From: Hevea brasiliensis
Lineage: Eukaryota; Streptophyta; Magnoliopsida; Malpighiales; Euphorbiaceae
DNA: 64,000 nucleotides
Assembly (NCBI RefSeq): GCF_030052815.1
Contig: NC_079507.1
Location: 18,498,141 to 18,562,140, forward strand
Direction of reading: 5' to 3'
In this document: positions 22,857 through 32,519 of the stretch, in pieces
Layout: each line of letters starts with the position of its first letter
How positions within the stretch are numbered: the first letter of the stretch is position 1
Made by a program: the position numbers and the translations under genes
The notes under the pieces: generated by a model
Database searches by the model: none
The model's input: only the letters and a program-made list of their open reading frames with translations
What the model was told of the DNA's origin: nothing

Positions 22857-23178
22857 AGAATACTATGTATGAGCTGTTTGATTAATGAATCGCTTTAGAC
22901 CATTGTTTAGCAAAATATGAATGAATACTATAACTCCCGTAGGAACTATCCTCGCTAGGGTTGTATGAAAAGATGAATGTGCCATATGGAAAAGTATCAT
23001 AGACATGCATTTGATCCAATCATTCACCGTCAGACTATCGAGCGATGCCATGATAAAGTTGACAAAATTATCTTTCTGCAGACTCCATTTTTGGCGGTTA
23101 TAAGCCACCGTATTCTATTAGAGTTAGGATCCCTAACTCTAATAGAATTTCAAACTAATTTAAAATTTCTTCTCACAG
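22857..23178 (+). other. ORF1-gag spacer with splice-acceptor-like end
   Basis: Noncoding. It closes with a T-rich stretch and TTCTTCTCACAG at 23167-23178, a good 3' splice-site sequence, after which the gag frame is open. The same spacer is kept in D2 (55668-55990). A perfect palindrome lies at 23112-23148. Confidence 0.6.
23112..23148 (+). repeat. Perfect 16-bp inverted repeat with 5-nt loop
   Basis: ATTCTATTAGAGTTAG (23112-23127), loop GATCC, then its exact reverse complement (23133-23148). The equivalent place in D2 (about 55920-55960) has the same right arm but a different left arm. Confidence 0.9.
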
Positions 23179-24952
23179 GAAATCAACATTGCTCCAAGCA
23201 AAGTAAGCCTGACTAAGCAAGCAGTTCAACCAAAACGAGTGTACTTAAAAAGGTCTCGAACAAAGAAGACAATGGAAGATCAGAAACAAGTCCAAAACCT
23301 ACAGGGACAAGTTTTTGAATTAAGAGACCAAGTCTAAGAGCTCATGAAATTGATGAAGGAGATATCCCAAAATAAACCTGCATCAGAACCAAATCTGCCA
23401 CTACCTCCCCCACTCCCTACAATAGTTGATTCCCATCAAGCTTTAACCTCTTTCACTTTTCAATCTCCTATCCCCGATCCCATGATCATTGTCAATCCGA
23501 CCTTCATAAATAATGACTTACCTTTCCCTTATCATTCGGCTGTCTCAAATGCCGTGTTACACCCTTCCATACTGATCCCTCATGTCCACCCTACAACTTA
23601 TTTGCCAACTGGGGGAATGCCTCATGTAGTAGGAGAAAGTAAAGCAAAAGAAAATGAGAAGTTTACTGCTCTAGAAGAAAGATTAAGGGTGATAGAAGGT
23701 CTGAACATGTACGGTTCAGTAGACATGTCGTCACTGAGATTGGTACCAGATGTGGTGGTACCACCCAAGTTCAAAGTTCCGGACTTTGACAAATATATCG
23801 AGAATTCAAACCCCTACATTCACTTGGCCACTTACATCGTTAAGATGTCAGCCCTTACAGAAGATGACAGACTTCTAGTTCACTTTTTCTACGAGAGTCT
23901 CTCCGGGGCAACCCTGAGATGGTGCATTCAACTAGATAGGAGCAAACTGCGCTCCTAGAAAGATTTGGCCAATGCTTTCCTAAAATAGTACAAGTTCAAC
24001 TGTGACGTCACCCCCACAAGGAGAGACCTCCAAAATCTGGTGCAGAGAGAAATGGAAAGCTTTAGGAGTATGCCCAAAGATGGAGAGAGAAAGCAGCGGA
24101 GGTATATCCTCTAGTTACTGACAATGAACTCTGCTCTCTATTTATTGAAACATTAAAAGCTCCGTATTTTAATTTGATGATTGGGAACACCTCCAAAGCT
24201 TTTCAGACATCATTCAAACTGGCAAAAGAATTGAAGCTAACCTCAGGTTAGGGAGACTGCAGGAGTTGACTGAGAACTCTGTAAAGAAGACCGCCAGTTT
24301 TGGAAAGAAGAAAGAAGGTGATGTGCATTCCATTACCCGAAAAACCCAACCTCCATTCTCTCAGAATAATTTTCGGCCGTACCCTCATACTCAAGGCTCG
24401 ACAATAGCAAACATTCAACCCCCTTTCCGAAATTATGCTCACCCTCGCCCACAATATCCACCGTAAGCAGCTTACAACCCCAGACCGCCTGCCCCACCTA
24501 ATCAATCAAGATTACCTCCTCCCCAAGCCAACCTAAGACCACAGAGAAACCCTGATCCTTCTCTCCCCCTTCTGCTCAGTGAAATATACCGATACCTCCT
24601 CGGTATAAATTAGATAGTGCCTATCCCCTTGGACTCGATTCAGCCACCATATCCTAGGTGGTATGACGCTAGTGCCCGATGTGAATATCATGGCGGGGCA
24701 CTGGGGCACTCGACTGACAATTATGAAGCCCTTCAGGGAAGAGTACAGGCCCTCATAAAAAATGGTTGGCTAAAGATTGAAGGAAATGGTTCTCTCCCCA
24801 ATGTCACTTCAAATCCATTGCCCAATCATGGTACGGGCAATGGCGTGAACATGATAGAACCTGAGGATGAAAGTTTAACTTTAGATGTAGATCAACTGAT
24901 TCCTCACTTCGAAGAAATTTTTGCAATGTCAGAAAGAGAAGGTTACCTCTAA
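23179..24952 (+). pseudogene. gag: gag of D1 (Ogre type, broken)
   Basis: The frame is open from the acceptor-like site at 23179; the first ATG is at 23272 (MEDQKQ). A TAA at about 23335 breaks it before MKLMKEI at 23344. A proline-rich part is followed by the conserved gag core: LVPDVVVPPKFKVPDFDKY near 23740, then HLATYIVKM and GATLRWCIQL. A TAG near 23956 sits at an expected tryptophan. The next block (SFREYAQRW-like, about 24055-24240) is frameshifted. A Q/P/N-rich linker leads to CEYHGGALGHSTDNY at about 24680-24724, a CX2HX5HX4C zinc motif whose last cysteine is tyrosine. The stop is at 24950. Confidence 0.88.
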
Positions 24953-25800
24953 CCTCAGACACAGGGATCGGTAAGTGATACAGATGCCCCTACCATAGAG
25001 GAGCAGCTGATCATGAGCTGCGCAACTGTAAGGGGTTCAAGCAGGAAGTCCAGGGGATGCTGTCACTCAAAACTTTGAGATGTCAGTGGAGATCGAGGTT
25101 GGAGGGCGAAGTGAACATAGCCAGGTTTGGTCGGAATGCCTCTACCCCCAATCCCAGATTAACCTTTTCTGCTCCCAGCATACCAATACCACCAATAACA
25201 ATCATCCGAACCCCGCCTCAACTCCCAATCACAAACACCCATGTAGTGCCTTGGAACTACAATATTTAAGTCCTTACTTAGGAGGCATCCAGCAGTACTT
25301 GGACCCCTACCCTCAACTATACACATACTCAACCCATAAGCCCTCCTAAACCATGTTTCGCTCCTCACGAGCACTTTAAAATGACTTATGCTGGACCCTC
25401 CAATGACTCTACTCCCTAATCAAACCCAAAACTTGTCACGACCACTAACTCCTCCCCACCAAATCAAGAGGTAGAATTTATAACCCGAAGTGAGAGATGT
25501 TATGGAAATGATGAGAGGGAAAAAAAGAAGGGGAAAGTAAAAATGGGAGAGCCGCAGGAAAACACGAAGGATGGGGCTGTGAGAATTAAGAAAGGGGAAC
25601 CTGCTGAACTAAAGGAAGAGGAAGAATTATTGCTCCAAATAATGAAGCAGAGTGAGTATGACATCATTGAGAAATTGAGAAAGATGACTGCTCAGATTTC
25701 ATTACTATCACCGATTCTGAGCTCGAAAGTGCATCGCCAAGACTTGCAGAAGATTTTGGATTAGGCCTTTGTGAACCCCAATATCACACTGGGGCAATTT
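24953..25800 (+). pseudogene. gag-protease linker of D1, with second zinc motif
   Basis: At 24985-25029 a second CX2HX5HX4C motif reads CPYHRGAADHELRNC and is intact, in a different frame from the first. It is followed by KGFKQEVQ, a Pro/Ile-rich run, and a charged stretch KGEPAELKEEEELLLQIMKQ (25597-25656) typical of the region before protease in Tat elements. Several frameshifts separate these pieces. Confidence 0.7.
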
Positions 25801-26787
25801 GAGAAAATTGTTAGGTAAATTCAGGCATCCAATTTTGTTACTTTCTCGGAAGACGAGATAGATCGGCTGGCTTGAAGCACACAGAAGCTCTACATGTGAC
25901 AGTCAAATGCAAAGGGTGCATAGTGGCCAAAGTCTTAATCAATAATGGATCTACCTTTAATGTCTTGCCTGATGCCACCTTGGCAAAACTACTTGTTGAC
26001 TCATCAGCTATCCACCAAAGCGCCATGGTGGTAAGAGCCTTTGACGGTACAAAGAGGGAGGTACTCGGGGACATCGATTTACCACTGCAGATCGGGGCAT
26101 GCACTTTCAACGTCACTTTTCAAGTGATGGATATCGAGCCTGCATTCACCATGTTGTTGGGGAGGCCCTAGATCCATTCGGCAAATGCTGTGCCCTTAAC
26201 CCTGCACCAGAGAATTAAATACATCACGGGCGGTAAAATCATCATAGTAAAGGGGGAGGAAGCCATGCTAGTCACCAAGCCGCAATCAATTCCTTATGTG
26301 GAAACAACTGAAAAGTGCTTGGAAAGTTCTTTCCAAGCACTAGAGTTACAAGAAACTACCTTAAGGGATGAAGGGGCTGCAGTTATGGTTGCAAAGGTGA
26401 TGCTTAAGAGTGGATATGAGAAGGCAAGGGATTGGGCACCGCATTGCAGGGAATTGTTGAACCCATACCGGCTATTCAAAAGATCGATCTCTTCAGCCTG
26501 GGATATGAGGAAGATGCTCTCATGGATGGGTAATTTTGGATGAGGAACACGCTCCGGGATCAAAGGTTTGACCGGAGAGTCGGGAAAATGAAAGTTGTCC
26601 CGAAAATCACAGATGTTTTCACCAAACTGATCATTGAGAATCCAAAGTAAGGTGAAGGATCTCTTGAAGAACCATCCGTTGATGTCATACAACTGGAGTC
26701 CCTATCTGAAGCCCTGATCTCACCGATTGCTGAGGGGCAAGAGCTAGATAATTGGGCAGCAGAAGACATTCCTATGCTCAATCTCGA
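25801..26787 (+). pseudogene. pro: Aspartic protease region of D1 (inactivated)
   Basis: The core lies at 25872-26171. The active-site region reads VLINNGSTFNVLP where Tat proteases have VDNGSS, so the catalytic aspartate is asparagine. FDGTKREVLGDIDLP and FTMLLGRP follow, the latter ending in a TAG at an expected tryptophan (26169). A further 117 codons (26190-26543) continue the polyprotein in the same frame before a TGA. The protein would have matured Gag-Pol in the particle; this copy could not. Confidence 0.87.
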
Positions 26788-26961
26788 GTAAAGTACATGT
26801 TGTTATCAACACTTGATCATTTGTCCATGGTGACAAGTGTAGTGTTGTAAATGGACCCTTTTTTATGATAAATGAATTAATGAATTAATAGTGTGTTTTG
26901 CATCCAATTCTCTTTTTCTTAAAATAAATTCTTTTAATATACTCCACTCTTATTTCTTCAG
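26788..26961 (+). other. Intron-like gap between protease and RT (D1)
   Basis: A donor-like CGA/GTAAAG at 26788 and an acceptor-like TTTCTTCAG ending at 26961 bracket 174 bp of AT-rich noncoding DNA. Ogre elements are known to carry a spliced intron at this position. Frames on the two sides do not join cleanly, probably because of decay, so exact sites are tentative. Confidence 0.6.
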
Positions 26962-28640
26962 GACCATTGACTGACTCACACCTAATAATTCAATTGACTG
27001 AGAAGTTCCTTATGTTAATTTTGAAACTCCCATAACTACCATTACTTCAAGTGATTCTGAAGAAGAACCTGTAGAAGAACGGGGTGACGGAGACAAACCT
27101 TCCCTGGTGCCTTGTGGGGATGAAACACACACCATAAATCTAGGGACTGAAGAAATAAAGAGGGAACTTAAAGTAGTAAATAATGGGGAATTTCAGAATA
27201 TGGTCAGCTTACTCAAGGAATTCATCGATGTATTCTCATGGAGCTATGATGACATACCTGGATTGGATCCTCAAATAGTAACTCACAAGATCCCTTTGAT
27301 TCCTAGAACGGTTCCAGTAAAACAGAAGTTAAGAGGAATGAACCCTGACACACTACTCAAAGTTAGGGATGAAATCAAAAGGCAGTATGATGCTGGATTC
27401 CTGGAAGTGGTTAAATACCCTCAATGGATAGCCAACGTTGTCCCTGTAATGAAGAAGGACAGAAGAGTCAGGGTGTGTGTTGATTATAGAGATCTCAACA
27501 GGGTGAGCTTGAAGGATGATTTCCCTCTCCCTCATATAGATGTGCTGGTAGACAATGCTGCCGGACTGGGGAGATGTTCATGTATAGACGGAATATCAGG
27601 GTATAACCAAATCCCCATGGATGACGAAGACAAAGACAAAACTACTTTCATCACCCAGTAGAGGGTATTTTGTTATCGGGTTATGCCATTTGGGTTAAAG
27701 AATGCTGGAGCTACCTATCAATGCACCATGGTCACATTATTCCATGACATGATGCACAAGGAAGTGGAGGTGTGTGTGGATGATATGATCATCAAGTCTA
27801 GAGAGGGAGAAAGTCATGTACAAGTGTTGAAAAAGGTATTCGAAAGGCTCAAAAAGTATCAACTGAAATTGAACCTAGCTAAGTGTGTGTTTAGGGCTAG
27901 GTCAGGTAAGCTATTGGGATTCATAGTAAGTGAAAAAGGAATAGAAGTAGATCCAGACAAGGTTCGAGCCATTCAAGAAATGCCATCCCCGAAGATAGAA
28001 AGGGAGGTGCGTAGTTTTCTGGGAAAGCTGAACTACATCTCGAGATTCATTTCCAACCTCACTGCTAAAGCTAAGCCCATATTTAAGCTACTCAGGAAGA
28101 ATAACACCGCTCGATGGGATTAAGTTTGTTAAGAGGCTTTTGAAAAGATTAAACAGTACCTATCAAATTTGCCAATATTGGTTCCTCCAGTGGCGGGAAG
28201 GCCATTGATTCTGTACATGGCAGTTCAACAAAATTCGATGGGTTGTGTCCTGGGGCAGCATGATGACATGGGGCGAAAGGAAAGAGCCATTTACTATTTG
28301 AGTAAGAAATTCAACGATTGCGAGTCGAGGTACTCATTCCTGGAGAAAACTTACTGCGCATTGGCCTGGACAGAAAATCGACTCAAACACTACATGTTGA
28401 ATCATAAAACGTGGCTTATCTCCCGAATGGATCCCATCAAATATGTATTTAAAAGCCCGTTTGTACCAGGGAGGATAGCAAAATGGCAGGTCATACTCTC
28501 TCAATATGACATCGTCTATATGACCAGGAAGGCAGTAAAAGGAAGCATAATTGCTGACCTCCTGGCAGAAAACCCGATCCAAGATTATGAAGCCTTGGAT
28601 TTCAAATTCCCCAATGAGCATGTCAATGAGGTCAGTAGTG
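26962..28640 (+). pseudogene. rt: Reverse transcriptase and RNase H of D1 (broken)
   Basis: From about 26990 the sequence reads EVPYVNFETPI, preceded by a TGA, then an acidic stretch. RT proper begins near 27290 with KIPLIPRTVPVKQKLR. It includes VRVCVDYRDLNR, GYNQIPMDDEDKDKTTF and, after a TAG at 27659, MPFGLKNAGATYQ. The catalytic box is CVDDMIIKS: both aspartates remain but the usual tyrosine is cysteine. RVRAIQ-like and SFLGKLNYISRF follow, then stops near 28121. The RNase H part from 28169 has YMAVQQNSMGCVLGQHDD and YYLSKKFNDCESRYS. Two short repairs separate this from an open frame, so decay is modest. Confidence 0.9.
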
Positions 28641-29080
28641 AGGACAAAGAAGCGGCTGATGTATGGGAAATATATTTCGACGGAGCGGTCAATTTGTCTG
28701 GTAATGGGATTGGTGCTGTGCTGATATCCCTTGACGGGAAGCACTTCCCGATAGCTATCAAGCTGAGGTTCTACTGTACCAATAATGTTGCAAAATATGA
28801 AGCCTGTGTGATGGGTTTGCGGGCTGCCATCGAAATGAAGGTCAGGAAGTTAGAGGTGTATGGAGATTTGGCTTTGATCATTTACCAAGTCAAAGGAGAA
28901 TGGCAGACTAAAGACTCGAAACTGATCCCATATCAAAAGTACCTCCTAGAATTGATCAAGAAATTTGAAGAGATTTCCTTCACCCACCTCAATCGCGATA
29001 AGAACCAGTTTGCTGATGCCTTAGCCACTCTGGCTGTCATGGCTCAGATGGAAGAGGGACAGACAACACAGGTGTTGCAA
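28641..29080 (+). pseudogene. Second (archaeal-type) RNase H domain of D1
   Basis: The domain runs from WEIYFDGAVNLSGNGIGAVL, through NVAKYEACVMGLRAAIEMKV and EVYGDLALIIYQVKGEW, to RDKNQFADALATLAVM. The acidic positions (D in YFDG, E in YEAC, D in YGDL, D in FADALA) are all present. An extra RNase H of this kind between the first RNase H and integrase marks the Tat lineage. It is in the same open frame (28169-29782) as the flanking domains. Confidence 0.9.
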
Positions 29081-30403
29081 ATCAAAGCAAGAAGTGAGTC
29101 AGCTTATTGTTTCATGGTCGAAGAAGAAACCAATGGTAAACCCTGGTATCATGACATCCAGGTCTATATCAAAACCAGAGAATACCCTCCAGGGGCAAGC
29201 AGAGACAAAAGAAGAATGATAAGGAGATTAGCACTGGGATACTACCCCAGCGGTGAAATTTTGTACAAAAGGAGCTCCAATGGCAAATTGTTTAGGTGCG
29301 TGGATGCAAAAGTAGCAAGGAGGATCCTTTTTGAGACTCATGAGGGGAATTGCGCAACTCACGCTGATGGGCATATGATGGCTAAGCAAATCATGAGACG
29401 GGGATACTTCTGGACTACTATGGAAAAAGACTGCATCGAATACTTTCAAAAGTGTCATAAATGTCAAATCTATGCGGATTCTATAAACATCCCGCCTCAT
29501 CAATTGTTTAATCTTGTCTCACCTTGGCCTTTCGCAATGTGGGGCATCGATGTAATTGGTCCTATTAAACCTAAGGCATCCAATGGGCACAGGTTCATCT
29601 TGGTGGCTATTGATTACTTTTCCAAATGGGTTGAGGCAACATCATATATTCATATCATGCAGAATACGTTCCTCAAATTTCTCAAGAATAATGTCATCTG
29701 CCGACACAGCCTCCCCAGCGAAATTTTCACTGACAATGCCAAAAATTTGAATGGTCCAAAGATTCAGAGTTTATGTGACTAGTACAAAATTCGACATCTC
29801 AATTCTTCACCATACCATCCCCAAATGAATAGAGCAGTGGAGGCCGCTAATAAGAACCTCAATAGAATAATCAGGAAGATGACTATCACTTATAGAGATT
29901 GGCATGATATACTTCTCTTCGCCCTTCATGCTTATCGAACCTCTGTGAGGACATCGACTGGGGCAACTCCATACTCATTGGTTTACGGAATAGAGGCTGT
30001 TTTACCTATAAAAGTGGAAATTCCTTCCCTAAGAATTCTAAAAGAGTCAGGAATCGATGAGTCAGAATAGATTCAATCAAGGTTGGACCAACTGAATTTA
30101 CTGGATGAGAAAAGACTAGTAGTAGCATGTCATGGGCAATTGTACCAAAGAAGAATGGCTAGGGCATTTAACAAAGGCGTTCGCCTGCACGAATTCTAAT
30201 CGGGAGATCTGGTTTTGAAAAAGATGCTCCCAAATCAAAATAATTCCCGTTGCAAATAGTCGCCAACTTATGAGAGACCCTATATAGTTAAAAAGGCATT
30301 TTCTAGTGGTGCACTGATCTTGACTCACATGGATGACGAAGAATTCCCAAGACCCGTGAATAAAGATGCTGTCAAAAGGTATTATGCCTTAAAAAAAATG
30401 TAG
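29081..30403 (+). pseudogene. int: Integrase of D1 (broken)
   Basis: The zinc part keeps HEGNCATHADGH and CHKCQIYAD. The core has WGIDVIGPIKP (first D), FTDNAKNLNG (second D) and, after a TAG at 29780 and a short gap, AVEAANKNLNRI (E). After a TAG near 30068 the C-terminal part reads RLDQLNLLDEKR, and RPYIVKKAFSSGALIL leads to RYYALKKM and the stop at 30401. All three catalytic residues survive but the frame does not. Confidence 0.9.
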
Positions 30404-31060
30404 GAGTGAAAACCCAAAAGGGCACTCCTAGCAAAATGTGAGAAAGAGGGCGAACACCCGCAAGGGCACTTTCTACAAAATGAGTGAAGGGTGAAAACCT
30501 GAAAAGAAATCTTGAAAAGCGAGCAAAAAAAAAATCTAGGGGTGAAAACCCGAAACGGCCCCCTTAGAACCAGAAAATGGAGAAATAAGGAAGGAAGCAC
30601 AGGACCAGGAAAAAGAAGTAAGTTACCACGGCCCGAACGTTCGTCGAAGGATTACTTGAAATAATGGCAGTTAAGTAAGTTCAAAATCAGCTACAAGGAA
30701 TTTGCAAGATTTATCCTTGTACCCTTTTCCTTTGAAACTGTACCTTTGTTCTCAAACCATAATAAAGTCATTCATTTACTCTAATTTATCTTTCTTATAT
30801 ACCTTCATTTATGCACTATTAATCCGTTAAAACTTTATCATAAGATCAGGATTTGAATATTGATAACTTCATGTACTTTGCTATGAGATTTGTAGGAAAT
30901 GAATGATGGCGGCCTAAAAAAAAAAAAAAACGTAGGAGTGAAAACCCGAAAGGGCACTCCTAGCAAAATGTGAGAAAGTGAAAACCCGCAAGGGCACTTT
31001 TTGCAAATAAGAAAGGAGTGGAAACCAGAAAGGGCATCCTGAGAAGTGAGTAAGAGAATG
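30404..31060 (+). repeat. 3' noncoding region with GAAAACCCGAAAGGGCA repeats
   Basis: Imperfect repeats of the theme GGAGTGAAAACCCGAAAGGG recur near 30403, 30450, 30490, 30540, 30936, 30975 and 31015, spaced 35-50 bp apart with an unrelated block (30600-30900) between. No coding frame is credible. Ogre elements typically carry such repeats after integrase. Confidence 0.75.
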
Positions 31061-31189
31061 AAATTGTAGGCCAAGTCTATGGGCTCGTCCTCCATTAATC
31101 ATTTATCTTCGGAATCTTATTAAGTACACTTCGATCGGAGGAGCTTCTTGTGTCAGGTTTGCCTTGCTTTGTCAGCATTTTTACTTTCC

Positions 31190-31815
31190 TGCATTTTAAT
31201 TCCTGCCATTAACCTCTGGTTCCTTGATCCAAGTTGATTTTAAATTTTAGCATCTTAATTCCTGTCATCAACCTCTGGCTCCTTAATCCAAGTTTATTTT
31301 AATTTTCAGTATTTTAATTTCCTATCATCAACCTCTGTTCCTTGATCTAAGATGATTTTAATTTTCAGCATTTTAAATTCCTGTCATCAACCTTTGGTTC
31401 CTTGATCCAAGTTGATTTAAATTTTTAGCATTTTAATTTCTTCTGGTTCCTTGATCTAAGTTGATTTTAATTTTTAGCATTTTAATTCCTGTCATCAACC
31501 TCTGGTTCCTTGATCCAAGTTGATTTTAATTTTTAGCATTTTAAATTCCTGTCATCAACCTCTGGTTCCTTGATTCAAGTTGATTTTAATTTTTAGCATT
31601 TTAATTTCCTGTCATCAACCTCTGGTTCCTTATTCCTGTCATCAACCTCTGGTTCCTTATTCCTGTCATCAACCTCTGGTTCCTTGATCCAAGTTGACTT
31701 TAATTTCCTGTCATCAACCTCTGGTTCCTTGATCCAAGTTGATTCCAATTTCCAACATTTTAATTTCCAGTTATCAACCTCTGATTCTTAGATCCAAGTT
31801 GATTTTGATTCTCAG
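31190..31815 (+). repeat. 60-bp minisatellite upstream of the D polypurine tract
   Basis: About ten copies of a unit containing TCATCAACCTCTGGTTCCTT, then GATCCAAGTTGATTTTAAT and a TTTAGCATTTTAATTCCTG end. The period is 60 bp at 31501-31620, with shortened 27-bp units at 31621-31674 and one truncated unit near 31441. Confidence 0.92.
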
Positions 31816-31860
31816 TATTCTAATTTCCTATACTCTAATTGCCCAAAATATGGGTCTGAA

Positions 31861-31919
31861 TCTTTACATAATTCCTATACGAGAGAATTTCATTCTCTTC
31901 AATAGAAATTATGTAAAGA
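31861..31919 (+). other. Hairpin ending in the polypurine tract (D)
   Basis: Arms TCTTTACATAATT (31861-31873) and AATTATGTAAAGA (31907-31919) are exact reverse complements. Inside them GAGAGAAT (31881-31888) faces ATTCTCTT (31892-31899) with one mismatch. The right arm runs into the purine tract AAAGAGGGG. Confidence 0.8.
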
Positions 31920-31927
31920 GGGGCAGT
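31915..31927 (+). other. Polypurine tract of D1
   Basis: AAAGAGGGGCAGT immediately precedes the LTR start TGTCAACACC at 31928. Confidence 0.82.
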
Positions 31928-32519
31928 TGTCAACACCATATTTTGGCCGATCTCCAAAGTTAAGGGACTTTAAAATCGACTTTATCATCTGCTCTCAGCC
32001 GATGTCCTTCGATCACAAATGACTTTTCCAAACTCACCGATTGTTCGACCATGGAATAAACCGATCCCATACTTAGTTAATTATTTTATGATCTCTTATC
32101 AGATGGCTTCGAATCAATGTTGGGTCTCTGAACCATCCTGTCTTACCTCCGATCTCTCTTTATAAATATTGTGGAACTTCATTTCGCTAATGTTATGATC
32201 GAGCTTCTCACTTGAATACCCCAGACATTCCTTAAAATGAAGTTAAGGCTTCTATCCGGTCTAATGACGATCCCGATATTAAGAATCCAAATTAATGTCA
32301 AGTCTTTCCAATTCTAATTTTCTAAAGTTTTACCCGGTGTTTGGTTATGGCTTAACTCGATCTCATGCTGACATATAATGTTTTTCTGATCTCTTATACT
32401 TGACTTAATGGTTGCTTTCAAGTTTAATATTCTAATACGTTCAAACAATTAAGTACTCATATAAGTTGGATGCTTTCTGATCTCATCAAGAAATTGAACA
32501 AAAAGGATTTCCATTCATT

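Noticed and set aside
30500..31100. CRISPR-like array (GAAAACCCGAAAGGGC repeats)
   Set aside because: Repeats vary in sequence and spacing, spacers are not unique fixed-length segments, and they sit in the 3' noncoding region of an Ogre element in a plant genome.
31190..31815. Centromeric or telomeric satellite
   Set aside because: The array is short, bounded by Ogre integrase and polypurine tract, and has no telomere-type unit; it is an internal element repeat.
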